Shown here: piece after piece, positions 1 to 9,604 of the stretch
How positions within the stretch are numbered: the first letter of the stretch is position 1
Layout: each line of letters opens with the position of its first letter
NCBI RefSeq assembly: GCF_001931485.1
Contig: NZ_MSDV01000019.1
Span: 372,001-436,000, forward strand
From: Burkholderia sp. SRS-W-2-2016
Lineage (GTDB): Bacteria; Pseudomonadota; Gammaproteobacteria; Burkholderiales; Burkholderiaceae
Length of the DNA: 64,000 nt
Direction of reading: 5' to 3'
Made by a program: the position numbers and the translations under genes
Notes under the pieces: generated by a model
The model's database searches: none
Told to the model about the DNA's origin: nothing
Seen by the model: only the letters and a program-made list of their open reading frames with translations

Positions 1-1064
1 TAGCTCGCTTCCTGCCGGGGCGTGCCAGCAAGGTCATTGCTGTGTGTGCAATGAGCTCGGTGTGCGCGGCTTATCTGGTCTCTCATCAACGCGCGTGGCG
101 CGACGAAGAACCCGACGTATCGCTGGTCAGCAAGGACTCGACGCGGTTCGGCGCGCGCGCGCCGAATCCGGCCGCGGCGCCCGCTGGCGCGACACCCACC
201 GCGCCTGCCGCGCCGGCACCGGCCGCGCCGCAACCGCCGCCATTCACCGTCAGGACGGCGCCGATCGAGCGCACCTTCGCGGCGGCCGCGAAGAGCATGG
301 GCGTCGACGCGGGCACGACCGCGATTCTGTCGCGCGCGTTTCACGACGAACTCGATCTGTCGCGCGACCTCAAACCCGGCGACCGCGTCAGCGCGGTTTT
401 CGATAACGCCGCCAATTCCGCTAGTCCCGCTAATCCCGCCGATTCCACCAGCAAGGGTAACGACCACGCGGCCGCCCGTGAGCCGCTCGCGGTACGCATC
501 GTGCGCGGCGCGCAGACCCATGACGTGTTCCTCCACAAGGACCTGAGCGGCAAGCCGTTTTACTACTCGAAAGAGGGCGTGAGCGCCGGTCCTGTGTTCG
601 AACGCTATCCGCTCAACTTCACCCGCGTCTCGTCGGAGTTTTCGTTGCGCCGCCTCGATCCGGTCGTGTATCGCTGGCAGAGTCATGACGGCGTCGATCT
701 GGCCGCGCCCACCGGCACTCCGGTACGCGCGACCGCGCGCGGCGTGATCCGCTTTCTCGGCCATCAGACCGGCTACGGCAACGTGGTGAAGATCCAGAAC
801 CCCGCGCCGTATTCAACGACGTTCGCGCACCTGTCCCGTTTCGCGAAAGGTCTGCACAACGGCAGCCACGTGAAGCGTAACGAGGTGATCGGCTATGTCG
901 GCGAGACCGGCTGGGCAACCGGCCCGCATCTGCATTACGAGGTTCACGTGAACAACGTGCCGCGCGATCCGCTGAAGGTCGATCTGCCGCAGAAAACCAC
1001 GCTGAATGCCGATCAGTTGAAGCACTTCGAAGCGCGCGTCGCGCAATTGACCTCGTTGCTGTGA
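1..1064 (+). CDS. M23/LytM-family metallopeptidase, possibly 5'-truncated
   Basis: Zinc peptidase predicted to cut peptidoglycan cross-links in the periplasm. The frame is open to the left window edge. A GTG at 42 and an ATG at 51 are possible starts, but the hydrophobic stretch just after them looks like a membrane anchor whose beginning may lie upstream. Numbering from the GTG: an Ala/Pro-rich linker (about 35-70), an OapA/LysM-like region (about 70-190), then the LytM domain (about 195-315). All expected residues are present: H215 and D219 of the HxxxD motif, H263, and the HLH pair H296/H298. The intact zinc site argues for an active enzyme rather than an EnvC-like activator. The true N-terminus is not resolved. 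Confidence 0.85.
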   Translation, partial: ARFLPGRASKVIAVCAMSSVCAAYLVSHQRAWRDEEPDVSLVSKDSTRFGARAPNPAAAPAGATPTAPAAPAPAAPQPPPFTVRTAPIERTFAAAAKSMGVDAGTTAILSRAFHDELDLSRDLKPGDRVSAVFDNAANSASPANPADSTSKGNDHAAAREPLAVRIVRGAQTHDVFLHKDLSGKPFYYSKEGVSAGPVFERYPLNFTRVSSEFSLRRLDPVVYRWQSHDGVDLAAPTGTPVRATARGVIRFLGHQTGYGNVVKIQNPAPYSTTFAHLSRFAKGLHNGSHVKRNEVIGYVGETGWATGPHLHYEVHVNNVPRDPLKVDLPQKTTLNADQLKHFEARVAQLTSLL

Positions 1065-1938
1065 GCGTTTGCCGTCTCAGCCTTGCGACATCCCGGTCCG
1101 CCCAAGGTAAGTGCTGCCAGCTTCGATAACGCACCGGCAATTCTGACCGGTGCGACTCGCAAACCTTTGCCTGCCAGCCTACGCTCGGGTTTTCCCGCGC
1201 GCGTCGAAACGATGCTGGCGACGCCGCGCGCGAGTGTTGCCGCGTCGCGAGGCGTCTCAATTCCGATGCATCGCCTGCGCTTGAGCCCACGCAGCGCCTC
1301 GTTCATCGACATCGATCCTTGCCAGGCAAGGCTTTGACCCGTGATGGCATAGCCGTTGCAATAACGGGCTCACAAGAACTACAGCTTGCGGCCGGACACA
1401 GAAGCAGTGAATAAATGCCGACAGCAGCAGGCGTCTTCGTGATTCGCGCTCGGGGAGGAAACGCGTGTTACGAGGTGCGGCGGGGCCAACACAAAACGGC
1501 TGTCGATAAAAACGGCGACGCGAGCGGGCGATACGGCAGCAGGTATCGGCCACTCGCGATCGCGACGGCGTAAAACGATGACCTCGCCGATTTTTTTCGT
1601 CCTTCGGACGACGCTGAATTCGTCGTGCGTTCGCGTTGCGAAGCGCCGGCAAGGGCGAGCGAGGGCGAGTGAGAGCGGTCGATTCGGCACCCGCTGCCGC
1701 GGGTCCGCTGCGCCGCGCTCCCGCATAACCGCTGCTTGCGCGGCGGCCGGCAGACTGCGAAGATCACGCTAACGCTGCTGCCGTTCCCGACTCTCCGCTG
1801 TTCCTGACATGCATGCTCTTTCGAGCGATGCGGCTCGACGCCACTCGCGGGCGTTCGCGTCGTGTCGCGCGGGCCGGCCCGCGAATGCGTGCGCAGGAGC
1901 GCACTACGCGGCATGCATGCGCCGTCCGGGGAATTCCA
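1065..1938. other. Intergenic stretch, no gene supported
   Basis: About 870 bases lie between the peptidase and the hydroxylase. Several ORFs cross it on both strands, but all are Arg-rich and low in complexity, show no domain motif and look like high-GC shadows. A short inverted repeat (7-bp arms, 1131-1137 and 1147-1153) follows the peptidase gene but has no T tract, so I do not call it a terminator. I see no RNA gene. Confidence 0.5.
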
Positions 1939-2877
1939 ATGTTTGCGTCGAGCCAGTTTTCCGCCTTGCTGCACCACGCGAGCCTGTGGCTACAGGCCTA
2001 TGCGCTCGTGCTGGTGATGATGGGTCTCGGCGCGTTGCTCGAACGTCGCTGGCCCGCCACCTTGCTGCAATCGCGCAAGGGGCAGCGGCTGAACATGGCG
2101 TATGCGGGCTTCTATATCGCGCTCGTCGAAGCGGTCAAACCGCTGACCGCGGCGGCCAGCGTCGCGATCGTGAATGCGTCCGGCGGCGGCATGGTGCCGC
2201 TGGTGTCGCGCGGATGGGGCGCGCTCGCGTCGTTCGTGATCGTGCTGGTGACGATCGATTTCCTCGAATACGCGTTTCATCGTTTGCAGCACACTTGGCC
2301 GCTGCTGTGGAAGCTGCATTCGCTGCACCATAGCGCGGTGGATTTCAACGTGACGATCACGTTGCGGCATCACTGGCTCGAAGTGCTGATCAAGGGCTGC
2401 CTGCTTTATCCGATCGTCGGTGTGCTGTTCAAGGTCGAGCCGTGGATCGTCGGCGCAACGTCGTTCGTGTTCATGTTCGGCAATTACTTCGCTCACCTGA
2501 ATCTGCGCGTGGACCTCGGCCGCTACGTCACATGGGTGAACAATCCGCAGTATCACCGTCTGCATCACTCGATTCGCGCCGAGCATTTCAATCACAACTT
2601 CACGCAGTTGCTGCCGCTGTGGGATCACGTGTTCGGCACGCGCTGGGTGCCCGCGAAGCACGAGTGGCCCGCCACCGGTCTCGACGACGGTACGCAGCCG
2701 CGCTCGCTGCTCGGCGCGTTCAGCTGGCCGTTGGGACAGCACGCGGTAAGCGCGGCGGCGCCCGTTCATAAGCCGGTCGCGGTTGCCGCTCATGAACCGG
2801 TGGCGGCGCCGGCTCATGCATCGATTGCGATGCCGGCTCGAAAACCGGTAGTTGTACTGGAGAAGGGAGAGAAGTAA
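1939..2877 (+). CDS. Sterol desaturase / fatty acid hydroxylase superfamily protein
   Basis: Integral membrane di-iron hydroxylase or desaturase; the substrate (lipid, carotenoid or sterol-like) is unknown. The 312-aa product carries the diagnostic histidine clusters: HxxxH at H114-H118, HxxHH at H127-H131, HxxHH at H206-H210, with extra His at 144, 145, 186, 216 and 219. Hydrophobic segments lie near 17-35, 95-112 and 150-180. I chose the ATG at 1939 because GGGGA sits just upstream; an in-frame ATG at 1813 would add a non-family Arg-rich leader. The last 36 residues are an unusual 8-residue repeat (2767-2862), outside the catalytic domain. It converges on the MFS gene that follows. Confidence 0.85.
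   Translation: MFASSQFSALLHHASLWLQAYALVLVMMGLGALLERRWPATLLQSRKGQRLNMAYAGFYIALVEAVKPLTAAASVAIVNASGGGMVPLVSRGWGALASFVIVLVTIDFLEYAFHRLQHTWPLLWKLHSLHHSAVDFNVTITLRHHWLEVLIKGCLLYPIVGVLFKVEPWIVGATSFVFMFGNYFAHLNLRVDLGRYVTWVNNPQYHRLHHSIRAEHFNHNFTQLLPLWDHVFGTRWVPAKHEWPATGLDDGTQPRSLLGAFSWPLGQHAVSAAAPVHKPVAVAAHEPVAAPAHASIAMPARKPVVVLEKGEK
2767..2862 (+). repeat. Four degenerate 24-bp repeats in the 3' end of the hydroxylase gene
   Basis: In frame, four consecutive 24-base units encode HKPVAVAA, HEPVAAPA, HASIAMPA and RKPVVVLE. The period is exactly eight residues, and units share an [HR]-x-P/S-[VI]-A core. The tail lies after the last His cluster, so it is probably a disordered cytosolic extension. Copy number may vary between strains. 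Confidence 0.8.
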
Positions 2878-2885
2878 CGCGCGGG

Positions 2886-4031
2886 CTACGCCGGCTGGGT
2901 GCCGCGTACCGCGTTGCCGCCCAGCAGCGACACGATCAGTGTCGCGATCACGAGCACGCACAACGCGACGCGCAAGCCGAGCAGACCGGCGCCGAAGCCG
3001 ATCAGCGGCGGCCCAATCAGAAAACCCGCATAACCGGCCGTCGCCGCCATCGACACCCCGACCGCGGGCGTCGCGCTGGTGCGGCCCGCCGCGCTGAAAA
3101 TCACCGGCACGATGTTCGCGAGGCCCAGGCCGACCAGTGCGAAGCCGATGCACGCGGTCAGCACCGTCGGCAGACTCAGCACGAGTGCGAGTCCGGCCAG
3201 CGCGAGCACGCCGCCGAGCGCGACGACCCGGCTCGAACCGAAGCGCCGCACGGATGCATCGCCAGCGAAGCGGCAGGCCGCCATCGAAAACGCAAATGCC
3301 GAGTAGCCGATCGCGGCGACGCTGGCCTGCTGGTTCAAGGTGGAACGCAGATACACCGCGCTCCAGTCGGCGATCGCGCCTTCCACCAGCATGCAGAGAA
3401 ACGCGAGCATCGCGAGTTTCATCACGCCGCTGTCGGGCCACGCGAAGCCGCTCGACGCGGCCGCCGCGCGCGGACCGATGTCGCGCAGCGCCAGCACGGC
3501 GGCCGCCATGATCAGGACAGCGATGAAAATATCCGGCGCGAGCAGGCCGCCCACGACCCCCACGCCGCTTTTCTGCAGCAGCGCGCCGGTGGCCGCGCCG
3601 AGCAGGCCGCCGGCACTCCAGGCCGCATGAAACGACGACATGATCGGCGCGTGCCAGCGCGCTTCGAGCGCGCTCGCATGGCCGTTCATCGATACATCGA
3701 GCGCGCCGTTCGACGCGCCGAGCACGAACAGCACGCCGCACAGCGTGACCATGCCGGGCGCGAGCGCGGGCAACGGCAACGCGATCGCAAAGGCCACGCC
3801 GAGCAGCGCGGTCGCGCGGCCGCTGCCGAAGCGCGGCGCGAGTCGTCCCGCGAGCGGCATCGCGACGATCGCGCCGAGAGCGAAACAGAACAGCGCGAGA
3901 CCCAGCGACGCGTCGCTGAGCGCGAGGCTTTCCTTGATGCGCGGGACTTCGACCGCCCACGCGCCGATGCCGAAACCGTTCGCGAGAAATACGCCGAGCG
4001 TCGCGATGCGCTCCTTGACGAGTGCGTTCAT
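2886..4031 (-). CDS. MFS transporter, YbjJ-like
   Basis: Twelve-helix permease of the major facilitator superfamily in the inner membrane, 381 aa. The N-terminus (NGFGIGAWAVEVPRIKE) and the NGALDVSMN segment are typical of the YbjJ/fucose-permease-like group; the substrate cannot be read from sequence, though a sugar or polyol is plausible next to a DeoR regulator. The start is the ATG at 4031, which overlaps the stop of the upstream regulator as ATGA, so translation is probably coupled. A longer frame upstream lies inside the regulator gene and is not used. Confidence 0.85.
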   Translation of the reverse strand: MNALVKERIATLGVFLANGFGIGAWAVEVPRIKESLALSDASLGLALFCFALGAIVAMPLAGRLAPRFGSGRATALLGVAFAIALPLPALAPGMVTLCGVLFVLGASNGALDVSMNGHASALEARWHAPIMSSFHAAWSAGGLLGAATGALLQKSGVGVVGGLLAPDIFIAVLIMAAAVLALRDIGPRAAAASSGFAWPDSGVMKLAMLAFLCMLVEGAIADWSAVYLRSTLNQQASVAAIGYSAFAFSMAACRFAGDASVRRFGSSRVVALGGVLALAGLALVLSLPTVLTACIGFALVGLGLANIVPVIFSAAGRTSATPAVGVSMAATAGYAGFLIGPPLIGFGAGLLGLRVALCVLVIATLIVSLLGGNAVRGTQPA

Positions 4032-4822
4032 TGGGCCGCCACCAGTACGTTGCCGCAGACGTTTTGCAGGCTCGCGATTCGCGCGGCCGGCACGTCGGCT
4101 TCGATACACAGATAGTCGACCACGCTCGCCGCCGCCACTGTGAACGGCGCGGCCGTCAGCAGTTTTTCCGAGGTCAGAGCGATCGCGAGCTGGCCGCTTG
4201 CCTTGACCATCGCACGCTTCAGTTCGGCGTCCTCAGCGTCGAATGCGGCGACGCCTTCGGCGGGATCGAATGCGCAGGCGCCGAGAAAACACAGGTCGGC
4301 GCGGATCTGCTGGATTTGCAGCAGCGCGGTCGCGCCGAGCGAGCCGGCCGCGCCGCGCGCAAGGCGGCCGCCGATCAGGATCACTTCGAAGCCGGGCCGG
4401 TTCAGCAGACGCGCGCCGGCTTCCGGCGAATTCGTGACGACGGTCAGTTCCGCGTCGTCGGGCAGTGCGTCGGCGATCGCGACGTTGGTCGAGCCGGCGT
4501 CGAGCAGCACGATCTGCTTCGGACGCACGATCGATACCGCCGTGGCGGCCAGCCGTGCCTTGCGGTCGACCGCTTCGTGCATGCGCACCGCCGCCGGTTT
4601 GTCGGCCGGCGACAGCAGCAGCGCGCCGCCATATACACGCTTGCACAGCCCCTGGTCGGCGAGTTCGCGCAGGTGGCGGCGCACGGTGTGCTCCGAGGTC
4701 TGCAGTTCGGCGGCGAGTTCGGCCGCCAGCACCCGGCCGTGCGTGCGCAGCCGCTCCAGAATCAACGCCTCGCGCTGTTCGGGCAACAGCCCGTTTATCG
4801 CTTCCTGCAGAGTTCGCTGCAT
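4028..4822 (-). CDS. DeoR-family transcriptional regulator
   Basis: 264-aa regulator with an N-terminal winged helix (about 15-70, with SEHTVRRHLRELADQG as recognition region) and a DeoRC sugar-phosphate sensor domain (about 85-250). The phosphosugar-binding signature is visible as LLDAGSTN followed by VVTNS. These proteins usually repress a neighbouring carbohydrate gene and are released by a phosphorylated sugar. Its stop overlaps the start of the MFS gene by 4 bases, so the two form an operon. The chosen ATG at 4822 gives the normal family length; upstream ATGs in the same frame would add an atypical leader. Confidence 0.88.
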   Translation of the reverse strand: MQRTLQEAINGLLPEQREALILERLRTHGRVLAAELAAELQTSEHTVRRHLRELADQGLCKRVYGGALLLSPADKPAAVRMHEAVDRKARLAATAVSIVRPKQIVLLDAGSTNVAIADALPDDAELTVVTNSPEAGARLLNRPGFEVILIGGRLARGAAGSLGATALLQIQQIRADLCFLGACAFDPAEGVAAFDAEDAELKRAMVKASGQLAIALTSEKLLTAAPFTVAAASVVDYLCIEADVPAARIASLQNVCGNVLVAAQ

Positions 4823-4961
4823 CGCTGTGCCTCGCTGTCTGGGGATGAATCGATCATAAACGAGCATAAAGTATCGTAAACGATCAAAACTGGCAAGCGA
4901 TGTCGGATGGCGGTGCGCCAAGCCCCTTGGAGGCCGGCAGCGCGCGGAAGGCGTCGCAAAA

Positions 4962-6548
4962 TCAGCCGGCGCCCGTTCCCGCGCGTCGCGCCGCCCGCCC
5001 AAAAACCAGCCAGTCGAGCAGCCAAACCACCACCAGCGTCACCCCCATCAGCGGAAACACGATACCGAGCAGCACGAGGCCGGCTTTCCAGCCGCGCATC
5101 GGCGGCGCGCCGCGTTCGCGCGACGGCGCGCCGAGCGCGCGTTGCGGCCGGCGCTTCCACCACATCACGAAGCCGGTCACCGCGAGCGCGGCGAGGCCGA
5201 GCGAAATCAGCGCGCACAGCAGCTGGTTCGCGACGCCGAAATAGCGGCCCATATGCAACGACGTGCCGTACGACACCGCCTTGGCGATCGCGCCATAGTT
5301 GCCGTAGCGGATGTCCTTCAGAATCGCGCCGCTGTACTGATCGATGTAGAGCGTGCGTTCATCCTTCGGATTACCAGGGAAATACGAAATCGTATAGACG
5401 CCGGTGCTGGAGTTCGGCAGCACGATGTTGTAGCCGTCGGTGATGCCGAGCGACGCGGCGAGCGTGACGATCTGCGCGAGCGATAACGGCGTGGGTGCGT
5501 CCGCTTCGGTCGTAGCCGGCAGGTCGGAAGAGGGCACGCGCGAATTGCTGGCGGCCCACGGCTTGAGCGGCAACGGCAGATCGTCCATCACCATGCCGGG
5601 CATCGAATCCATATCGGCGTGACCAGCATGAGCGGCATGCGCATCGTGGCTGGCGTCGGCGGTCGCCGAACCGGACTGCTCCGCAGCGCCGGTAGGCGCA
5701 GAGTGACCGGCGTGCTCCGAGCCCGAACCCGAGCCCGAGCCCGGCAAAACCGAACGCAACGGCAACCCGCCCCACGCCCCCTCCGGCGCGCCGAGCTTCG
5801 TCGCGGTCGCGAACGCCTTGAACTGCTGGCCCCACGATCCGGTCCACGGCAGTCCGCTCAGCACGAACGCGAGCGCGCCGAGCGCGAGCCAGATGCCGAG
5901 CACCGCATGCACGCTTTTCCACAGCGGCCGTCCTTGCAACGCGAAGCGCGGCACCAGCGCGCCGCGCACGCTGGCTTTGCCGCGCGGCCACCACAGCGCG
6001 ATGCCGGTGCCGAGCATCACGAGGGTCCAGCAGGCGGCCAGTTCCATCAGCAATTCGCCGGGTTTGCCGAGCAGCAGCTTGCGATGCAGCATCCGCACCA
6101 CCTGCATGAAGCGACGCTCGACGCTCAGCGTGCCCAGCACCTCGCCGGTATACGGATTCAGATAAACGCTTTGCCGCGTGCCGTCAGCGAGACGAAACAC
6201 GAATTCCGCGCTGCGGCGCGGATCGCTGCCGATCACCGCGGTGGTCGCGGCCGCGTCGGCCGGCATCGCCGAACGCGCCTTCGCGAGCAGCGCGTTGTGC
6301 GGAAGCATGCGCACCGCCTGCGGCGCGACGACCATCTTCTGGCGATACAGCAGCGGTTCGAGCTGCGGCTGGAAGCAGTACAGCGTGCCGGTGATCGCCA
6401 GTACTAGCAGAAACGGCATCACGAACAGGCCCGCGTAAAAGTGCCAGCGCCACAGTGTTCGATAGCCGGGATGGACCGCGCTGGTAGCGGTGCGGGCTGT
6501 CGTCGTGTGGTCGGCGCGCGAGCGTTCGGTGGTCGGAGTCGTGGACAT
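4962..6548 (-). CDS. PepSY-associated membrane protein with His/Met-rich insert
   Basis: Inner-membrane PepSY_TM protein, 528 aa, of the type found beside TonB receptors, where it is thought to help move or reduce imported metals. Transmembrane segments are seen near the N-terminus (HFYAGLFVMPFLLVLAITGTL), after the first PepSY domain, mid-protein and twice near the C-terminus. The large second periplasmic loop holds a Gly-Ser run and then a His/Met-rich stretch, including DMDSMPGMVMDD and several His-Ala-Gly-His units (about 5580-5750), which suggests metal binding. The start at 6548 is preferred; an in-frame ATG ten codons earlier is also possible. It is the last gene of the DUF2946-TonB-PepSY operon. 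Confidence 0.85.
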   Translation of the reverse strand: MSTTPTTERSRADHTTTARTATSAVHPGYRTLWRWHFYAGLFVMPFLLVLAITGTLYCFQPQLEPLLYRQKMVVAPQAVRMLPHNALLAKARSAMPADAAATTAVIGSDPRRSAEFVFRLADGTRQSVYLNPYTGEVLGTLSVERRFMQVVRMLHRKLLLGKPGELLMELAACWTLVMLGTGIALWWPRGKASVRGALVPRFALQGRPLWKSVHAVLGIWLALGALAFVLSGLPWTGSWGQQFKAFATATKLGAPEGAWGGLPLRSVLPGSGSGSGSEHAGHSAPTGAAEQSGSATADASHDAHAAHAGHADMDSMPGMVMDDLPLPLKPWAASNSRVPSSDLPATTEADAPTPLSLAQIVTLAASLGITDGYNIVLPNSSTGVYTISYFPGNPKDERTLYIDQYSGAILKDIRYGNYGAIAKAVSYGTSLHMGRYFGVANQLLCALISLGLAALAVTGFVMWWKRRPQRALGAPSRERGAPPMRGWKAGLVLLGIVFPLMGVTLVVVWLLDWLVFGRAARRAGTGAG

Positions 6549-6634
6549 GAGATTCTCGTCGGACAGAAAAGCGCGCATCGGTCGATGCGCGCGAATCGAT
6601 TTACAGCCTGGCTGCTATGCGGTTTGATGCGCGG

Positions 6635-9037
6635 CTAGATGCGCAGCTTCGCTTCCAGATAGAACGTGCGGCCCGGATACGGGTGATAAACGAAGTAACG
6701 CGCATCGAACAGGTTGTCGACACCGACGCCGATCTCGCTGAGCCTGGTCGGCTTGAACGTGAACTTCGCATCGGCCACGGTATAGCTGCTGGTGCCGCCG
6801 AATACGTTCGGATTGGTGTCGGTATTGGTGAGCGTGTTGTACTGGCGGCCCGAATAACGCGCCGCGAGCGTCAGCGCCGCGCGTGCGTCGAAGTGATAGG
6901 TCGCGGCGACGTTCACGCGCCACAGCGGAATCCGGTAGAAGTACTTGCCGACCGAGGCCGGGTTCTGCGCATTCTCGAGAATCTTCGACTGCGTGTACGC
7001 GACGTTCGCGATCAGATCGAGACCGCGCACGAACACGTCTTCGCCGGAATAACTGGTTTCGACGCCGCGCGAGCGAACCTTGCCGATGTTCTGGAAGTTC
7101 GTCACGTTCGGAATTACGGTCGTATCGGTCTGACTGAAGATCGTGTTCTTCACGTCGTCCTGAAACAGCGAGAAGCGGAATATCCCATTCCAGTGCGCCC
7201 ATTCGGCGGTGAGTTCTTTCGACAGCGCGTTTTCGGGTTGCAGATTCGGATTGTTGTTGACGATCGCGAAGCCGTTGATTTGCCCCTGGAACAGCTCGCC
7301 GACCGTCGGAAAACGGTAAGCACGCCCAATCGATGCGCGCAAGGTCAGATCCTCGCTGACGTCGAACGACAGCGACGCTTTCGGCGAGAAGTGCTGCTGG
7401 CTCACGTCGCTGTACGGCAGCGTCGTGCCGGGCAGCGACTGCGCGCCGTCGTACGCCTGCCAGTCTTCATAGCGCACGCCGTACACCAGTTTCCAGCGCG
7501 GCAGGAAGCGCCATGCGTCCTGCGCGTAGAGCGCCTGGGTCTGGGTCTTGCCGGCGAAGCCGTTGGCAAACGCGTTGGCGGCGCCGTCGCGCCAGTTCAG
7601 CGTGGTGTAGCTGCGGTTGTCGACGAAATAGTTGTCGTAGTGATAGCCGAAGCTCAGCGCGTGATTGGCGAGGCCGGCCTCGTTGTTCGCCGGTGTATAC
7701 GTGCTGCGCAGATCGAGTGTTTTCCAGCCGGTGCCGTCGCCGAACAGCGCGGTGCCGGGACCATTGTCCGGGCCACCCGCATTCGCGGTGCGCGCGACGC
7801 TGTTGCTGACGTCGTAATACGACGCGATCGCTTCGGCGTTCCAGCCGGTCGCGTAGCGCGTTTTCAGCGCCAGCCCGTACAGCCAGTTCTCGCTGTAGCC
7901 GCGGCTCGGCGCCATCGCGGCAGCCGGAATCGTGTAGTGATAGCCGTCGATCGATACATTGCCGCTATACACCGGATTGCCGTCGGCATCGCGCAGGAAC
8001 GTCGAGGTTGCGCTGTTGTAGGTCTGATGCCAGTAGCCGAGCGTGAACGCGCCTTGCAGCGTCGGCGTGAAGTCGTACTGCATCTTCAGCTTGAGCTGGT
8101 CCTGCACCGTATGTTCGATGCCTTCTCCGTTCACGCCGAGCACGGCGGTCGGCGTATTGGTCTGGTTGTTGTAGAAGTACGCGCCGCTGACCGGTGTGTC
8201 GCCGGCCTTCGCCGGCGTATTCGATTTCGCCAGCGTCGCGAATTGCAGCGGCTGACTGGTGGTGTCCAGATGATTGACGCCGAGCCGCCAGGAGAACTTG
8301 CCGATCTTGTCGCCGATCGACGCGCTCGCCGAGGCGCCGTTGAAATTGCGGTTCACGCCGAACAGGCTGAAGTGCTGGGTGAAGCCCTTGACGTCGGCAT
8401 TCGCTTCGAACTGCGTCGGCATGCGCGTGCTGATCAGCACCGTCGCGCCGAGCGAATTGCCGGGATAGAGCGCGGAAAACGGCCCATAGATCACGTCGAC
8501 CTGCTGGATTTCCTCGGGCGACACCATCGACCAGCGCGGCGGAAACGCGTAGTTATTGCCGAGCAGATTGCTCAACAGCAAGCCGTCCGCATACACGAGG
8601 CCGCGCGCGCTTTGCGTATTGCTGGTGCCGCGCACCGCGATGATCGAATTCAGATCGCCGATAAAACGCTTGCGTACCGCGAGATTCGGCATGTACTTCA
8701 GCACGTCTTCGGTATTGACGACGTTCCAACGCGAGAACTGTTCGCGCGTGACGGTCTCGACGGAGGCCGGCAGATTCGGATCGAGCGTGCGCGGCGCGGC
8801 GGTGGCGGACGCGCTCGCGTTGACGCTGACGGCCGGCAGCGTGGTGTCGGTTTGGGCGTCGTCGGCGTGCGCGTGAGTGGCGGCGAGCATCGGCACGAGG
8901 GCCGGCAGCAGCGCCGACACCGGCGCGCTCCAGCGCGATGGGCGCCGTAGCTTCGGCGCGTGAGAAGAGGAACAAGTGGAACGGCCGGCGTCGCGATGGA
9001 CGTGCAGCGGCAGCCTTCGCGGAGCGAAGTTGAACAT
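6635..9037 (-). CDS. TonB-dependent outer-membrane receptor
   Basis: 800-aa TonB-dependent receptor: an extended signal peptide ending at AATHAHA, a TonB-box-like LPAVSVNA segment, a plug domain (about 80-200, with VRGTSNTQSARGLVYADG) and a 22-strand barrel ending in YLEAKLRI with a terminal aromatic/hydrophobic pattern. It imports a metal or metallophore powered by TonB. The ligand is not evident; the His/Met-rich partner and DUF2946 neighbour make copper or iron the leading options. It starts about 80 bases after the DUF2946 gene and is followed by the PepSY gene, all leftward. Confidence 0.9.
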   Translation of the reverse strand: MFNFAPRRLPLHVHRDAGRSTCSSSHAPKLRRPSRWSAPVSALLPALVPMLAATHAHADDAQTDTTLPAVSVNASASATAAPRTLDPNLPASVETVTREQFSRWNVVNTEDVLKYMPNLAVRKRFIGDLNSIIAVRGTSNTQSARGLVYADGLLLSNLLGNNYAFPPRWSMVSPEEIQQVDVIYGPFSALYPGNSLGATVLISTRMPTQFEANADVKGFTQHFSLFGVNRNFNGASASASIGDKIGKFSWRLGVNHLDTTSQPLQFATLAKSNTPAKAGDTPVSGAYFYNNQTNTPTAVLGVNGEGIEHTVQDQLKLKMQYDFTPTLQGAFTLGYWHQTYNSATSTFLRDADGNPVYSGNVSIDGYHYTIPAAAMAPSRGYSENWLYGLALKTRYATGWNAEAIASYYDVSNSVARTANAGGPDNGPGTALFGDGTGWKTLDLRSTYTPANNEAGLANHALSFGYHYDNYFVDNRSYTTLNWRDGAANAFANGFAGKTQTQALYAQDAWRFLPRWKLVYGVRYEDWQAYDGAQSLPGTTLPYSDVSQQHFSPKASLSFDVSEDLTLRASIGRAYRFPTVGELFQGQINGFAIVNNNPNLQPENALSKELTAEWAHWNGIFRFSLFQDDVKNTIFSQTDTTVIPNVTNFQNIGKVRSRGVETSYSGEDVFVRGLDLIANVAYTQSKILENAQNPASVGKYFYRIPLWRVNVAATYHFDARAALTLAARYSGRQYNTLTNTDTNPNVFGGTSSYTVADAKFTFKPTRLSEIGVGVDNLFDARYFVYHPYPGRTFYLEAKLRI

Positions 9038-9119
9038 GGGTGTTTCCTTGATGCATTGAACAGGCGATCGCAGGCTTCGTCGACGGTAGCGACGAAAACG
9101 CGATCAGGACTGGCAGAGC

Positions 9120-9539
9120 TCAGGAAACGACAGGCGGGGCGCGCGGGCGTCCCGACGGGAACGCGCCGAGCGGCGTGAAGCGGGTGGACAGCGTGGGCGG
9201 CACGGTGCCGGTCAGCGGCAGCGCGGCGGGCGGCGCGATGGCGGCGAACGTCGGCATGGCGACGTGATGCTGGAGCAGATTGCAGTAGCCGCAAGCGCCG
9301 AATGCATCGTCGTGGCTCAGATGCACGGGCGCGGGATTCGTGGGGGTAGTGACGCTGGCGAGGGTCGCGCTGTTTGCGTCGAGCGCGCCGGCCGGATGAT
9401 GCGTCGAGCAGAGCGGCGCAAGCAACGCCTGTGCGCGACTTGCTTCGAGCAACTGACTAACGAGCGGCGCGCACACGACCAGCCACATGGCGACGAGGCC
9501 AAGCCAGGCAGTCAGGCGGTTGCGGGAGCGTGCAGTCAT
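9120..9539 (-). CDS. DUF2946 family protein
   Basis: 139-aa exported or membrane-anchored small protein. The N-terminus (residues 8-30) is a hydrophobic signal or anchor. The mature part carries CSTHHPAG and a CGYCNLLQHH motif, the Cys/His pattern typical of DUF2946. Proteins of this family lie next to TonB receptors and PepSY proteins and are suspected to bind metal. The start at 9539 gives the family length; the reading frame stays open far upstream through the next gene, but that extension is antisense-like and lacks motifs. It is the first gene of the receptor operon. Confidence 0.75.
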   Translation of the reverse strand: MTARSRNRLTAWLGLVAMWLVVCAPLVSQLLEASRAQALLAPLCSTHHPAGALDANSATLASVTTPTNPAPVHLSHDDAFGACGYCNLLQHHVAMPTFAAIAPPAALPLTGTVPPTLSTRFTPLGAFPSGRPRAPPVVS

Positions 9540-9604
9540 GATGGTCGAAAGAGAGACGGGGGCGATTCTAGCATCGCCGCGCGCTGACGTCTGCGTGGCC
9601 GGCA

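Noticed and set aside
1131..1153. 7-bp inverted repeat after the M23 gene
   Set aside because: There is no T tract and the stem is short, so a terminator is not supported.
1990..3960. 656-aa reverse-strand ORF across the hydroxylase and MFS genes
   Set aside because: It is Arg/Ala-rich, has no domain motif, and runs antisense to the hydroxylase and out of frame within the MFS gene.
6617..8950. 777-aa forward ORF
   Set aside because: Antisense shadow of the TonB receptor gene with Arg/Val-rich composition and no motif.
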